Positions 11,951 through 19,318 of a stretch of 64,000 nt of DNA are shown here, in pieces. Location: positions 7,280,001 through 7,344,000 of the forward strand of contig NZ_CP139247.1 of NCBI RefSeq assembly GCF_034087045.1. The letters run 5' to 3'. The notes beneath the pieces were generated by a model, which was not told the DNA's origin, searched no databases, and saw only the letters and a list, made by a program, of their open reading frames with translations. A program made the position numbers and the translations under genes. The first letter of the stretch is position 1, and the number at the start of each line of letters is the position of its first letter. The DNA is from Chitinophaga sancti. GTDB lineage: Bacteria; Bacteroidota; Bacteroidia; Chitinophagales; Chitinophagaceae.

Positions 11951-12766
11951 TTATGAACGGTAGTCCTCCATGGCTTTTTTCACACTTCCGGCTTTCAACA
12001 ATAATGCCTTCGCCTGCTCATAATCACTGAGGTTCAACTGTCCCATCAACATTTTCACCCCTCTATCCACCAGTTTATCATTCGTCAGCTGCATATTTAC
12101 CATCTTATTATCTTCCACGCGTCCCAGCTGTATCATCACCGCTGTCGAAATCATATTCAACACCAGTTTCTGCGCCGTTCCGCTCTTCATACGGGTACTC
12201 CCTGTCACAAACTCAGGTCCTACCACCACCTCGATCGGGTAATCGGCAGCTGCAGATAAGGGTGCACCTGCATTACAACAAATACTCCCTGTTACAATTC
12301 CCGCCTCCCGGCATTGATTCAATGCACCTATTACATAAGGTGTGGTGCCGCTCGCTGCAATTCCTACCACCACATCTTTGTCGGAAATATTATGTGCTGA
12401 AAGATCTTTCCATCCCTGCTGTATATCATCTTCTGCAAACTCCACTGCCTTGCGTATGGCTGCATCTCCCCCAGCAATCAACCCGATCACCAACCCAAAT
12501 GGTACTCCAAATGTTGGTGGGCACTCACTCGCATCTACAATACCTAATCTGCCGCTGGTACCGGCGCCCATATAAAATAACCGGCCACCAGCCAGCATCT
12601 TATCGGCAATCACCGTCACCAGTTTCTCTATCTGAGGAAGCGCTTTTTCAACAGCCTGGGGTACAGTTTTATCCTCTTGGTTTATATTACTTAGGATCTC
12701 CTGCACACTCATCTTCTCCAGATGTCTATAGTGTGAAGGTTGTTCAGTGGTTCTCTGAAAAGACAT
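11951..12766 (-). CDS. murQ: N-acetylmuramic acid 6-phosphate etherase
   Basis: 271 residues from the chosen start (MSFQRTTEQ). A longer reading to 12850 would run into the upstream gene and adds residues not seen in MurQ. Motifs: GGRLFYMGAGTSGRLG and DASECPPTFG of the SIS sugar-phosphate fold, and GSTRMKSGTAQKLVLN. The enzyme splits the lactyl ether of MurNAc-6-phosphate to give GlcNAc-6-phosphate and D-lactate in peptidoglycan recycling. It follows a BadF-family kinase by 16 bp, which probably supplies the phosphorylated substrate. Confidence 0.95.
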   Translation of the reverse strand: MSFQRTTEQPSHYRHLEKMSVQEILSNINQEDKTVPQAVEKALPQIEKLVTVIADKMLAGGRLFYMGAGTSGRLGIVDASECPPTFGVPFGLVIGLIAGGDAAIRKAVEFAEDDIQQGWKDLSAHNISDKDVVVGIAASGTTPYVIGALNQCREAGIVTGSICCNAGAPLSAAADYPIEVVVGPEFVTGSTRMKSGTAQKLVLNMISTAVMIQLGRVEDNKMVNMQLTNDKLVDRGVKMLMGQLNLSDYEQAKALLLKAGSVKKAMEDYRS

Positions 12767-12782
12767 TTTCGAATGATAAATT

Positions 12783-13628
12783 TTAAATTTGATGATACTC
12801 CAGCAACCCTTCCATAGGGCTCCGTAATATCCTTCCCAGCTGCAGCTCATACAGCTCGCACAACTCCTGCAGAATATCCCTGAAGTTCCAGGCTATGCTA
12901 CCAGTGAAGTGCAGCGGATGTGTCCAGCTCTCGCTGTATTTATAGATGTGATTGAAAAAAAACTCGTTTAGCCCATCCTCGAGGATGTTCTCTATGATAT
13001 AGTGACCTCTGTTCTCTCCCAGGAAACGCGCAAACCCAGCCAGGTAACGATTAGGCAATGGTTTACGGTATACATTTTCCAGGATTTCATCGTTCGTCGT
13101 ATTATACATGTAGTCAAAGCGACTCTTCAGTTCCTCGTCAAATGAGTTGTAGAGGTACATCTGCAACAACTTTTTGCCCAGTACGGCACCACTGCCTTCA
13201 TCACCCAATACATAACCCAGTCCTGGATTATTCTTCACTATGGTTGTGCCATCATAAAAACCAGAGTTGGAACCTGTACCCAAAATACTGGCTATACCGG
13301 GTTCTCTGCCACACAATGCCCTTGCAGCCCCCATCAGGTCATGTTTTACATCGACAGCAGCATGTGGCCATACAGATTGAAGGGCTGTTTGTACGATCTG
13401 TACACTCTTTGGCTGTAAACAGCCGGTTCCATAATAAAAAATTTCTGCAATCTCTACATCTGCCGGTAACTGTGGTAACAGCTCCCTTTCAAGGATTTCC
13501 CTGATCTGCTGGGCGCTTAAAAAATAAGGGCTGATGCCCTGTGTAGCAAAATGTCCTGTCTCATTGCCCCCTGTTAAACACCAATCCGCCTTGGTGGACC
13601 CACTATCTGCGATTAGCTTTATTTTCAT
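12783..13628 (-). CDS. BadF/BadG-family sugar kinase (N-acetylglucosamine or N-acetylmuramic acid kinase)
   Basis: 281 residues of the acetate-kinase/hsp70-like fold: phosphate-1 motif LIADSGSTKADW at the N-terminus, phosphate-2 motif ILGTGSNSGFYDG near residue 110 and GYVLGDEGSGAVLGKKLL near 137, all typical of BadF/BadG/BcrA/BcrD amino-sugar kinases. Its tight pairing with murQ suggests that the substrate includes MurNAc, as reported for the clostridial MurK enzyme of this family; GlcNAc or glucosamine are alternatives. Cytoplasmic. The start agrees with the family's N-terminus. Confidence 0.85.
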   Translation of the reverse strand: MKIKLIADSGSTKADWCLTGGNETGHFATQGISPYFLSAQQIREILERELLPQLPADVEIAEIFYYGTGCLQPKSVQIVQTALQSVWPHAAVDVKHDLMGAARALCGREPGIASILGTGSNSGFYDGTTIVKNNPGLGYVLGDEGSGAVLGKKLLQMYLYNSFDEELKSRFDYMYNTTNDEILENVYRKPLPNRYLAGFARFLGENRGHYIIENILEDGLNEFFFNHIYKYSESWTHPLHFTGSIAWNFRDILQELCELYELQLGRILRSPMEGLLEYHQI

Positions 13629-13679
13629 GACACGCCCGTTAAGGTTTGAGGTTTAGGTGATGATTATATGTTATTATAC

Positions 13680-13688
13680 TATTTTTGC
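13680..13688 (+). promoter_or_regulatory. candidate -7 box for the ctpA-like gene
   Basis: TATTTTTGC matches the TAnnTTTG consensus, 104 bp before the start at 13792. No TTTG is found at the expected distance upstream, so this is a weak call. Confidence 0.35.
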
Positions 13689-13791
13689 CCCACAAGTTAA
13701 ACAAAACAGGATTATATATACTACTGCTGTAAAAATTACCTAAAAATGGCCACAGCGCAGCGGACATTGCCGCAATCTTAATATCGAAGTT

Positions 13792-15402
13792 ATGTCGAAC
13801 AGGAAATTGAATGTTTTTTTACCATTACTTTTAGCCGTAGTACTGGCATTGGGAATGTATCTGGGCCATAAAATGCCGGGGTCTAACACCGGGGCGCAAA
13901 CGCTCCTCTTTAGCCGGGTAGACAAGGGACCTTTACAGGAAGTCATGGACCTTCTCAAAGTGAAATATGTTGATACCCTGAAACTGGGCGATCTGCAACA
14001 GGAAGCCATCGAAGGCCTCCTCACTCACCTCGACCCCCACTCTATCTACATCCCCCCTTCCAGTCTGGAAGAGGTAAATGAAGATCTGGATGGCAACTTC
14101 CAGGGCATCGGTGTGGAATTCAACATTACCGGAGACACTGTAAATGTTATCTCCGTCATCGCAGGTGGTCCTTCAGAGTCGGCTGGTGTACAGACCGGCG
14201 ATAAGATCATCAAAGTAAATGACAGCCTGGTAGCAGGTAATAATATTACCAGCGACAAGATCCGTCAGTTGCTGCGGGGTCCGAAAGGTTCCAAAGTAAT
14301 GGTGACCATGATGCGTAACCATGAGCTGCGTCCTATCCAGATCACCAGGGGCATCATTCCGCTGTATAGCGTAGATGCCAGTTATATGGCCACTCCTGAG
14401 ATCGGGTATATTAAAATAAGTAAGTTCAGTGGCAATACTTTCGATGAATTCATGGCTGCACTGCGCAACCTGCAAAAGCAAAAGATGACGAAGCTGGTGA
14501 TCGACCTGCGTCAGAATCCAGGTGGCTACCTCGATGCAGCTACCCGTATTGCAGACGAACTGCTGGATGATAATAAACTGATCCTTTATACAAAAGGGAA
14601 GAGCTATCCCCGTACAGATTATAAATGTGAGAAACCTGGTTTGTTTGAACATGGTGCGCTCGCTATCCTCACGGACGAAGGTTCTGCAAGTGCCAGCGAA
14701 ATACTGGCAGGTGCTGTACAGGATTGGGATCGTGGTACCATCATCGGCCGTCGTACATTTGGTAAAGGGCTGGTGCAGGAACAGTTCGATCTGAGCAATG
14801 GTGGTGCACTGCGTCTTACTGTAGCACGCTACTACACCCCTTCAGGCAGAAGTATCCAGAAGTCCTATGCCAATGGTCGCGAAGCATATGAAGAAGATAT
14901 CCTGAACCGTTTCAATCACGGTGAATTTGTAAACCAGGATAGCATCAAAGTACTGGATACCGTTAAATACAAGACAGCGAATGGAAGAGTGGTATATGGC
15001 AGTGGTGGTATTACACCGGATATCTTCATACCATTTGATACCAGCCGTTTCTCACCGGTGATTTCAAGTATGTATTCCCGTAGCGCCTTCAGTAATTTTG
15101 TATATCAATATTACATTGCTCACAAAGATGAGTTCAAACAATATAAAGATGCATCACAGTTTGTGAACCAGTACCAGGTACCGGCCAGCATTATGAGTGC
15201 ATTCAAGAGCTATGCAGAACGTGAGAGTATAAAAGGTGTGAGTGGATTGAAACCGCATGATGAAGTTGAAATACAAAACAGGTTGAAAGCAATATTTGCG
15301 AGACAGATATGGAGTTATGAAGGATATTGGGAATCGCTGAATCAGAATGATGGCATGATGAAGAAAGCTATAGAAGTGCTGAATAAAGAGAAAAACGATT
15401 AA
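13792..15402 (+). CDS. S41-family C-terminal processing protease (CtpA-like)
   Basis: 536 residues. An N-terminal hydrophobic segment (about residues 8-24) exports or anchors the protein, followed by a PDZ domain (GIGVEFNITGDTVNVISVI and GDKIIKVNDSLV, residues about 105-190) and the S41 catalytic domain with the nucleophile region TDEGSASASEI and the lysine in RRTFGKGLVQ. Such proteases process or degrade envelope proteins at their C-termini. It stands alone with a terminator directly behind and is divergent from the kinase-murQ pair. Confidence 0.93.
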   Translation: MSNRKLNVFLPLLLAVVLALGMYLGHKMPGSNTGAQTLLFSRVDKGPLQEVMDLLKVKYVDTLKLGDLQQEAIEGLLTHLDPHSIYIPPSSLEEVNEDLDGNFQGIGVEFNITGDTVNVISVIAGGPSESAGVQTGDKIIKVNDSLVAGNNITSDKIRQLLRGPKGSKVMVTMMRNHELRPIQITRGIIPLYSVDASYMATPEIGYIKISKFSGNTFDEFMAALRNLQKQKMTKLVIDLRQNPGGYLDAATRIADELLDDNKLILYTKGKSYPRTDYKCEKPGLFEHGALAILTDEGSASASEILAGAVQDWDRGTIIGRRTFGKGLVQEQFDLSNGGALRLTVARYYTPSGRSIQKSYANGREAYEEDILNRFNHGEFVNQDSIKVLDTVKYKTANGRVVYGSGGITPDIFIPFDTSRFSPVISSMYSRSAFSNFVYQYYIAHKDEFKQYKDASQFVNQYQVPASIMSAFKSYAERESIKGVSGLKPHDEVEIQNRLKAIFARQIWSYEGYWESLNQNDGMMKKAIEVLNKEKND

Positions 15403-15428
15403 TCATAGAAAAAACGATCAATCATAAA

Positions 15429-15469
15429 AAACGCTGGTGTCTCAACAACACCAGCGTTTTTTTTATTTA
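15429..15469 (+). terminator. terminator of the ctpA-like gene
   Basis: 12-bp perfect arms (15429-15440 and 15448-15459, core ACGCTGGTGT) with a 7-base loop, followed by eight T. Confidence 0.9.
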
Positions 15470-15483
15470 AGAGCTTCCTAAAT

Positions 15484-15512
15484 AAAAAAAGCCTTCCTGC
15501 ATGCAGGAAGGC
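15484..15512 (-). terminator. terminator of the small repeat lipoprotein gene
   Basis: Perfect self-complementary stem GCCTTCCTGC/GCAGGAAGGC (15491-15512), followed on the minus strand by seven T. It lies 24 bp after the lipoprotein stop. Confidence 0.88.
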
Positions 15513-15535
15513 AAATTTCTTGTAAAACGTTAGTC

Positions 15536-15733
15536 TTACTTAGCAACTGAATCAGCAGCTGGAGCAGCAACTGAATCTGCAACTGGAGCAGCAACTGAAT
15601 CTGCAGCTGGAGCTGTAGCAACTGAATCAACAGCTGGAGCTGTAGCAGTAGAATCTGTAGCAGGAGTAGAACCACCGTTACAAGCTACGAAGAACATACC
15701 AGCAGCTGCTGCTAAAAAGAATAATTTTTTCAT
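15536..15733 (-). CDS. small repeat-containing lipoprotein
   Basis: 65 residues: signal peptide MKKLFFLAAAAGMFFVAC with lipobox FVAC, then a tail made almost only of Ala, Val, Asp, Ser, Thr and Pro in repeats of the form (A/V)DSVA(A/T)AP. The DNA shows matching direct repeats of 24 and 27 bp. It has its own -7 box and its own terminator, so it is a genuine monocistronic gene. Function unknown; low-complexity surface or periplasmic lipoproteins of this kind occur in Chitinophagaceae. The repeats make copy-number variation likely. Confidence 0.8.
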   Translation of the reverse strand: MKKLFFLAAAAGMFFVACNGGSTPATDSTATAPAVDSVATAPAADSVAAPVADSVAAPAADSVAK

Positions 15734-15754
15734 GCTTTGATAATTTTAAGATGG

Positions 15755-15788
15755 GCAAAGGTATATAGTTATTTTTAATTATAAAACA
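15755..15788 (-). promoter_or_regulatory. promoter of the small lipoprotein gene
   Basis: On the minus strand TACCTTTGC (15763-15755), 22 bp before the start codon, with a TTTT 19 bp upstream in place of TTTG. The -7 element is an exact match. Confidence 0.6.
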
Positions 15789-15820
15789 CTTTCACCCTGA
15801 TTTTATTAAAAAAACGATTG

Positions 15821-17143
15821 TTATTTCTTACGGAAGAACAATTTAATAGGTACCCCCTGGAAATCAAAGTTCGTACGCAATTGATTTTCAAGGTAGTTAC
15901 GATACGGCTGTTTCACATCTTCCGGCAGGTTGCAGAAAAATGCAAATGCAGGCGTATACGTAGGTAACTGGGTCACATATTTAATTTTAATAGGTATACC
16001 CCTTACTACCGGTGGATGGAATGCCTCAATTGCCTTCAGCATCACATCGTTCAGCTTGGAAGTCTGTACTTTACGCTGACGGTTTTCGTACACGCGCAGT
16101 GCCTCTTCGATTGCTTTGAATATACGTTGCTTTTCTGCTACTGAAGTAAAGATGATAGGCACATCGTTGAATGGCGCCAGTCTTTCTTTCAGCTGCTTTT
16201 CGTAATCACGGGCAGTATTGGTCTTTTTATCATCGATCAGATCCCACTTATTCACCAGGATCACAATCGCTTTCCCCTTACGGGCAGCCAGGCTAAAGAT
16301 GTTCAGATCCTGGGCAGTGATACCATTTACCGCATCCAGCAGTAACAGACATACATCCGCTTCGTCCATTGCTTTGATAGCACGGATCACTGAATAGAAT
16401 TCCAGGTCTTCATGTACCTTCGACTTACGGCGTAAACCCGCTGTATCGATCAATACAAAATCTTTCTGGAACATTTTGTAATGCGTGTGAATCGTATCCC
16501 TGGTTGTACCCGGAATATCAGAAACGATATTACGTTCTTCACCAATCAATGCATTCAGCAGGGAAGACTTACCTACATTCGGCTGACCGATGATGGCAAT
16601 CTTTGGTATTTCCTTCGCTTCTGCATCTTCATCTCTCACCTCTTCTTCAGGCATCAGTTCTACTACTGCATCGAGTAGCTCACCGCTACCACTACCGCTC
16701 ATAGAAGACATAAAGAATACCTTTTCGAAGCCCAGACTGTAAAACTCAGTAGCTTCCAACATACGATTGTTGTTATCTACTTTGTTCACCACCAGGATAA
16801 CAGGTTTGGAAGAGCGGCGCAATAGTTCCGCCATATTATCATCAAGATCTGTAATGCCTGTAGCAGCATCACACATGAAGAGGAGCACGTTTGCTTCTTC
16901 CATGGCAATCACTACCTGCTTGCGGATCTCACGTTCAAATACATCATCACTACCGTGTACAAAACCACCGGTATCAATTACATTAAAAGACCTGCCATTC
17001 CAGTCTGCCACTCCATACTGTCTATCTCTCGTTACGCCAGAGACGTCATCCACAATGGCTTTGCGCTGTTCCAGCAAACGGTTGAACAGGGTAGACTTAC
17101 CCACATTAGGACGACCGACAATTGCTACTGTAAATCCAGCCAT
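15821..17143 (-). CDS. der: ribosome-assembly GTPase Der (EngA)
   Basis: 440 residues with two successive GTPase domains, a layout unique to Der: first P-loop GRPNVGKST at residue 9, second GQPNVGKSS near residue 185, each followed by DTGG/DTAG and NKVD/NKWD motifs, and a C-terminal KH-like domain (about 355-440). It acts in maturation of the large ribosomal subunit. It is 67 bp downstream of era on the same strand. Confidence 0.97.
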   Translation of the reverse strand: MAGFTVAIVGRPNVGKSTLFNRLLEQRKAIVDDVSGVTRDRQYGVADWNGRSFNVIDTGGFVHGSDDVFEREIRKQVVIAMEEANVLLFMCDAATGITDLDDNMAELLRRSSKPVILVVNKVDNNNRMLEATEFYSLGFEKVFFMSSMSGSGSGELLDAVVELMPEEEVRDEDAEAKEIPKIAIIGQPNVGKSSLLNALIGEERNIVSDIPGTTRDTIHTHYKMFQKDFVLIDTAGLRRKSKVHEDLEFYSVIRAIKAMDEADVCLLLLDAVNGITAQDLNIFSLAARKGKAIVILVNKWDLIDDKKTNTARDYEKQLKERLAPFNDVPIIFTSVAEKQRIFKAIEEALRVYENRQRKVQTSKLNDVMLKAIEAFHPPVVRGIPIKIKYVTQLPTYTPAFAFFCNLPEDVKQPYRNYLENQLRTNFDFQGVPIKLFFRKK

Positions 17144-17210
17144 AATATTTTAAAAATTACTAAACTTAAAACCTATATGTTCTGTTAGAGAGCCGTCTCT
17201 ATTCAGACAC

Positions 17211-18077
17211 TTAATAACCGTATTCTTTCAGATAAAGATCATTATCTCTCCACTTACCTCTCACTTTCACAAACAACTCAAGGAACACTTTCTGGCCAAT
17301 GAACTTTTCAATGTCTTCACGCGCCATGGTACCCAGTCTGCGAATACCCGTTCCTTTATCGCCCAGGATAATTCCTTTCTGTGTATCTCTCGTCACAATA
17401 ATCTCCGCAGAGATTTTCGTCAGTGTTGTTTTTTCCTGGTACTGCGTCACCACTACTGCTGTGTGATAAGGGATCTCTTCTTCATACAGATGGAAGATCT
17501 TTTCCCTGATTATCTCAGCTACGAAGAAGCGGGTAGATTTATCTGTTAATGTATCTTCAGGATAGAAAGGATCACTTTCCGGTAGCATGCTGACGATCTG
17601 TTTCAGCAGTGCATCCACACCTTTTTTCTGCAAGGCAGAGATGGTGATAACGGTTGCTTTACCCCATTCTTCACATTGCTTTACGATCTCTTCCAGCTTT
17701 TCCTTTTCCATCACGTCCATCTTGTTGATCACAAGCAGACATTTTGCTTTCAGTTTCAGCGAATCGAAGAGTTCAAGGTTTTCAGCTACATTGTCTTTCA
17801 CATCCATCATCAGCAAAGCGACGTCTGCATCTTCAAGAGCAGACTTCACTGCACCCATCATCTTTTCGTGTAACCGGTAACGCGGGTCTATAATACCCGG
17901 GGTATCGGAGAATACAATCTGGTATTCATCAGTAGTCACAATACCAGTTATGCGATGTCTGGTAGTTTGAACCTTCGGGGATACAATAGCGAGCTTTTCG
18001 CCAATGAGTGCGTTCATGAGGGTGCTTTTCCCTGCATTCGCTTTTCCGAAGATATTTACAAACCCTGCTTTATGCAT
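17211..18077 (-). CDS. era: GTPase Era
   Basis: 288 residues. P-loop GKANAGKSTLMNALIGEKL at the N-terminus, DTPGI near residue 59, NKMD near 119, and a C-terminal KH domain ending in the family's KVRGKWRDNDLYLKEYGY-type tail. Era binds the 3' end of 16S rRNA and checks small-subunit assembly. It precedes der, and the initiator tRNA gene with its own terminator lies just upstream. Confidence 0.97.
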   Translation of the reverse strand: MHKAGFVNIFGKANAGKSTLMNALIGEKLAIVSPKVQTTRHRITGIVTTDEYQIVFSDTPGIIDPRYRLHEKMMGAVKSALEDADVALLMMDVKDNVAENLELFDSLKLKAKCLLVINKMDVMEKEKLEEIVKQCEEWGKATVITISALQKKGVDALLKQIVSMLPESDPFYPEDTLTDKSTRFFVAEIIREKIFHLYEEEIPYHTAVVVTQYQEKTTLTKISAEIIVTRDTQKGIILGDKGTGIRRLGTMAREDIEKFIGQKVFLELFVKVRGKWRDNDLYLKEYGY

Positions 18078-18102
18078 GTAATTTTTTTCCTAAACTTCCT
18101 GA

Positions 18103-18133
18103 AATAAAAAAATCCCGACCTAGCCGGGACTTC
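18103..18133 (-). terminator. terminator of the initiator tRNA gene
   Basis: On the minus strand AGTCCCG pairs with CGGGATT across a 7-base loop and runs into TTTTTTTATTT. It lies 6 bp after the tRNA and before era, so it isolates the tRNA transcript. Confidence 0.75.
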
Positions 18134-18138
18134 GTTTG

Positions 18139-18210
<72 letters not shown>

Positions 18211-18218
18211 ATGAGAGT

Positions 18219-18250
18219 GCAAAGATAGACAAAGATTCATCCCTGCCAAA
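18219..18250 (-). promoter_or_regulatory. promoter of the initiator tRNA gene
   Basis: On the minus strand TTTG (18250-18247), 19-bp spacer, TATCTTTGC (18227-18219): exact Bacteroidota consensus. The -7 box ends only 8 bp before the tRNA, so the transcript starts close to the mature 5' end. Confidence 0.88.
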
Positions 18251-18390
18251 TATTTTTTAAAAGAAATCCTGCTAACATTTAATCCCGGTCATAAACTCAA
18301 ACAATAAAATATACTACTATCAAGGCTTTCAAGGCAGTACTTTTGAGCAAAAAATAATTGAATATTTGTTTTTCTTCATTTACATGAACC

Positions 18391-18428
18391 AAAAAACTCA
18401 CTCCTGCCAACGGCAAAAGTGAGTTTTT
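18391..18428 (-). terminator. terminator downstream of the SSB gene
   Basis: Arms AAAACTCACT and AGTGAGTTTT (18393-18402 and 18418-18427) around a loop that itself contains TGCC/GGCA, flanked by A and T runs on both sides. Confidence 0.7.
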
Positions 18429-18529
18429 AAGATTCAGGAAATTGACAATATCAATGAACTGCCGACATCACTCCAGGGATAAAGAACAGACCTATAGACG
18501 AAAACTATCCCTTTTAAAAAGGAAATTCA

Positions 18530-18958
18530 TTAAAATGGCAAATCATTTCTTACACCTTCATCATCCTCTTCTTCATGCTCCTTTTCTAATTCATCCTCAC
18601 TTCGCTCCTCCTCTACCCCTGCACTTCCGGTTCCCAATACTCCCCTCGCTCCCGGCAGCAACGCCAGCTCCGATACTCTCATGTTCACACCTGCCAGCAC
18701 CTCGCCCTGCTTACCCGCATACCCTTTGAACACAGGCCGGCCTTCTACATACACCAGCGTACCCTTTTTTAAATACGGACCCAGATTATCCCGCTCCCAG
18801 ACAGAACAATTAATCCATGTAGTACGCTCCTGCACTACTCCCATTAAGTTTTTAAACTGTTCATTTTGTGCTACACTGAATGACAGCACAGATTTCCCGT
18901 TGATGACTTTTTTCAAAGCATCATGCCCCAGATGGCCAATGACCGAAAGTCTGATCAT
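18530..18958 (-). CDS. ssb: single-stranded DNA-binding protein
   Basis: 142 residues. N-terminal OB fold beginning IRLSVIGHLGHDALKK with FSVAQNE, TTWINCSVWERDN and GTLVYVEGRP, all standard for SSB. A glutamate-rich linker of about 25 residues leads to the acidic tip NDLPF, the docking peptide for partner proteins. It binds single-stranded DNA in replication and repair. Bacteroidota often carry more than one SSB, so this may be a second copy rather than the main one. Confidence 0.93.
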   Translation of the reverse strand: MIRLSVIGHLGHDALKKVINGKSVLSFSVAQNEQFKNLMGVVQERTTWINCSVWERDNLGPYLKKGTLVYVEGRPVFKGYAGKQGEVLAGVNMRVSELALLPGARGVLGTGSAGVEEERSEDELEKEHEEEDDEGVRNDLPF

Positions 18959-19077
18959 GCAATTACAAATTGATGGTTAACATTAAAAAAATAAAACGTG
19001 TGAAAACTTTCCAGGGGGGATAATATATATGCAATTCTAATTTAACAATTTTCTTCCATTTAAAAAATTTTTCTCTA

Positions 19078-19085
19078 TACCTTTG
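19078..19085 (+). promoter_or_regulatory. -7 box upstream of the TPP riboswitch
   Basis: TACCTTTG matches the consensus; the predicted start near 19091 would place the riboswitch (from 19137) inside the leader. No clear TTTG at -33. Confidence 0.6.
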
Positions 19086-19136
19086 TTCCGGAATCCGGTA
19101 TGTACCAGCGTACATTTTTTCAAACCACCAGCCGGC

Positions 19137-19220
19137 TTCACCTCGGGGTGCCTTACTATCAGGCTGAGATCAGACCCGTTGAACCTGATCAGGTAATGCT
19201 GATTAGGAAAGGTAAGTGAA
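19137..19220 (+). promoter_or_regulatory. TPP (THI-box) riboswitch
   Basis: The conserved thi-box elements appear in order: TCGGGGTGCC, then CTGAGAT, then ACCCGTTGAACCTGATC, then AGGTAATGCTGATTAGGAAAGG. The outer stem can form from TTCAC (19137-19141) and GTGAA (19216-19220). TPP riboswitches turn down thiamin synthesis or uptake genes when thiamin pyrophosphate is plentiful. It lies about 100 bp before a TonB-dependent receptor, which it presumably controls. Immediately behind it CTTACC (19231-19236) can pair with GGTAAG (19211-19216), overlapping the outer stem. Confidence 0.95.
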
Positions 19221-19318
19221 TCAATTCTTCCTTACCCACATATGGCAAGCTGCACGCACATGCGTAGCAGAAAACTTAATGCTACCCTCATACCGTAGCT
19301 TTTTAAACTGTTGAGTCC

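Noticed and set aside
11951..12850. Longer murQ start at 12850
   Set aside because: The extra 28 residues overlap the end of the kinase gene and do not look like MurQ; the start at 12766 fits the family.
15478..15675. Leu/Gln-rich 65-codon frame on the minus strand over the small lipoprotein
   Set aside because: It overlaps the lipoprotein gene in another frame and arises from its repeats; it has no signal peptide, promoter or terminator fit of its own, whereas the lipoprotein frame has all three.
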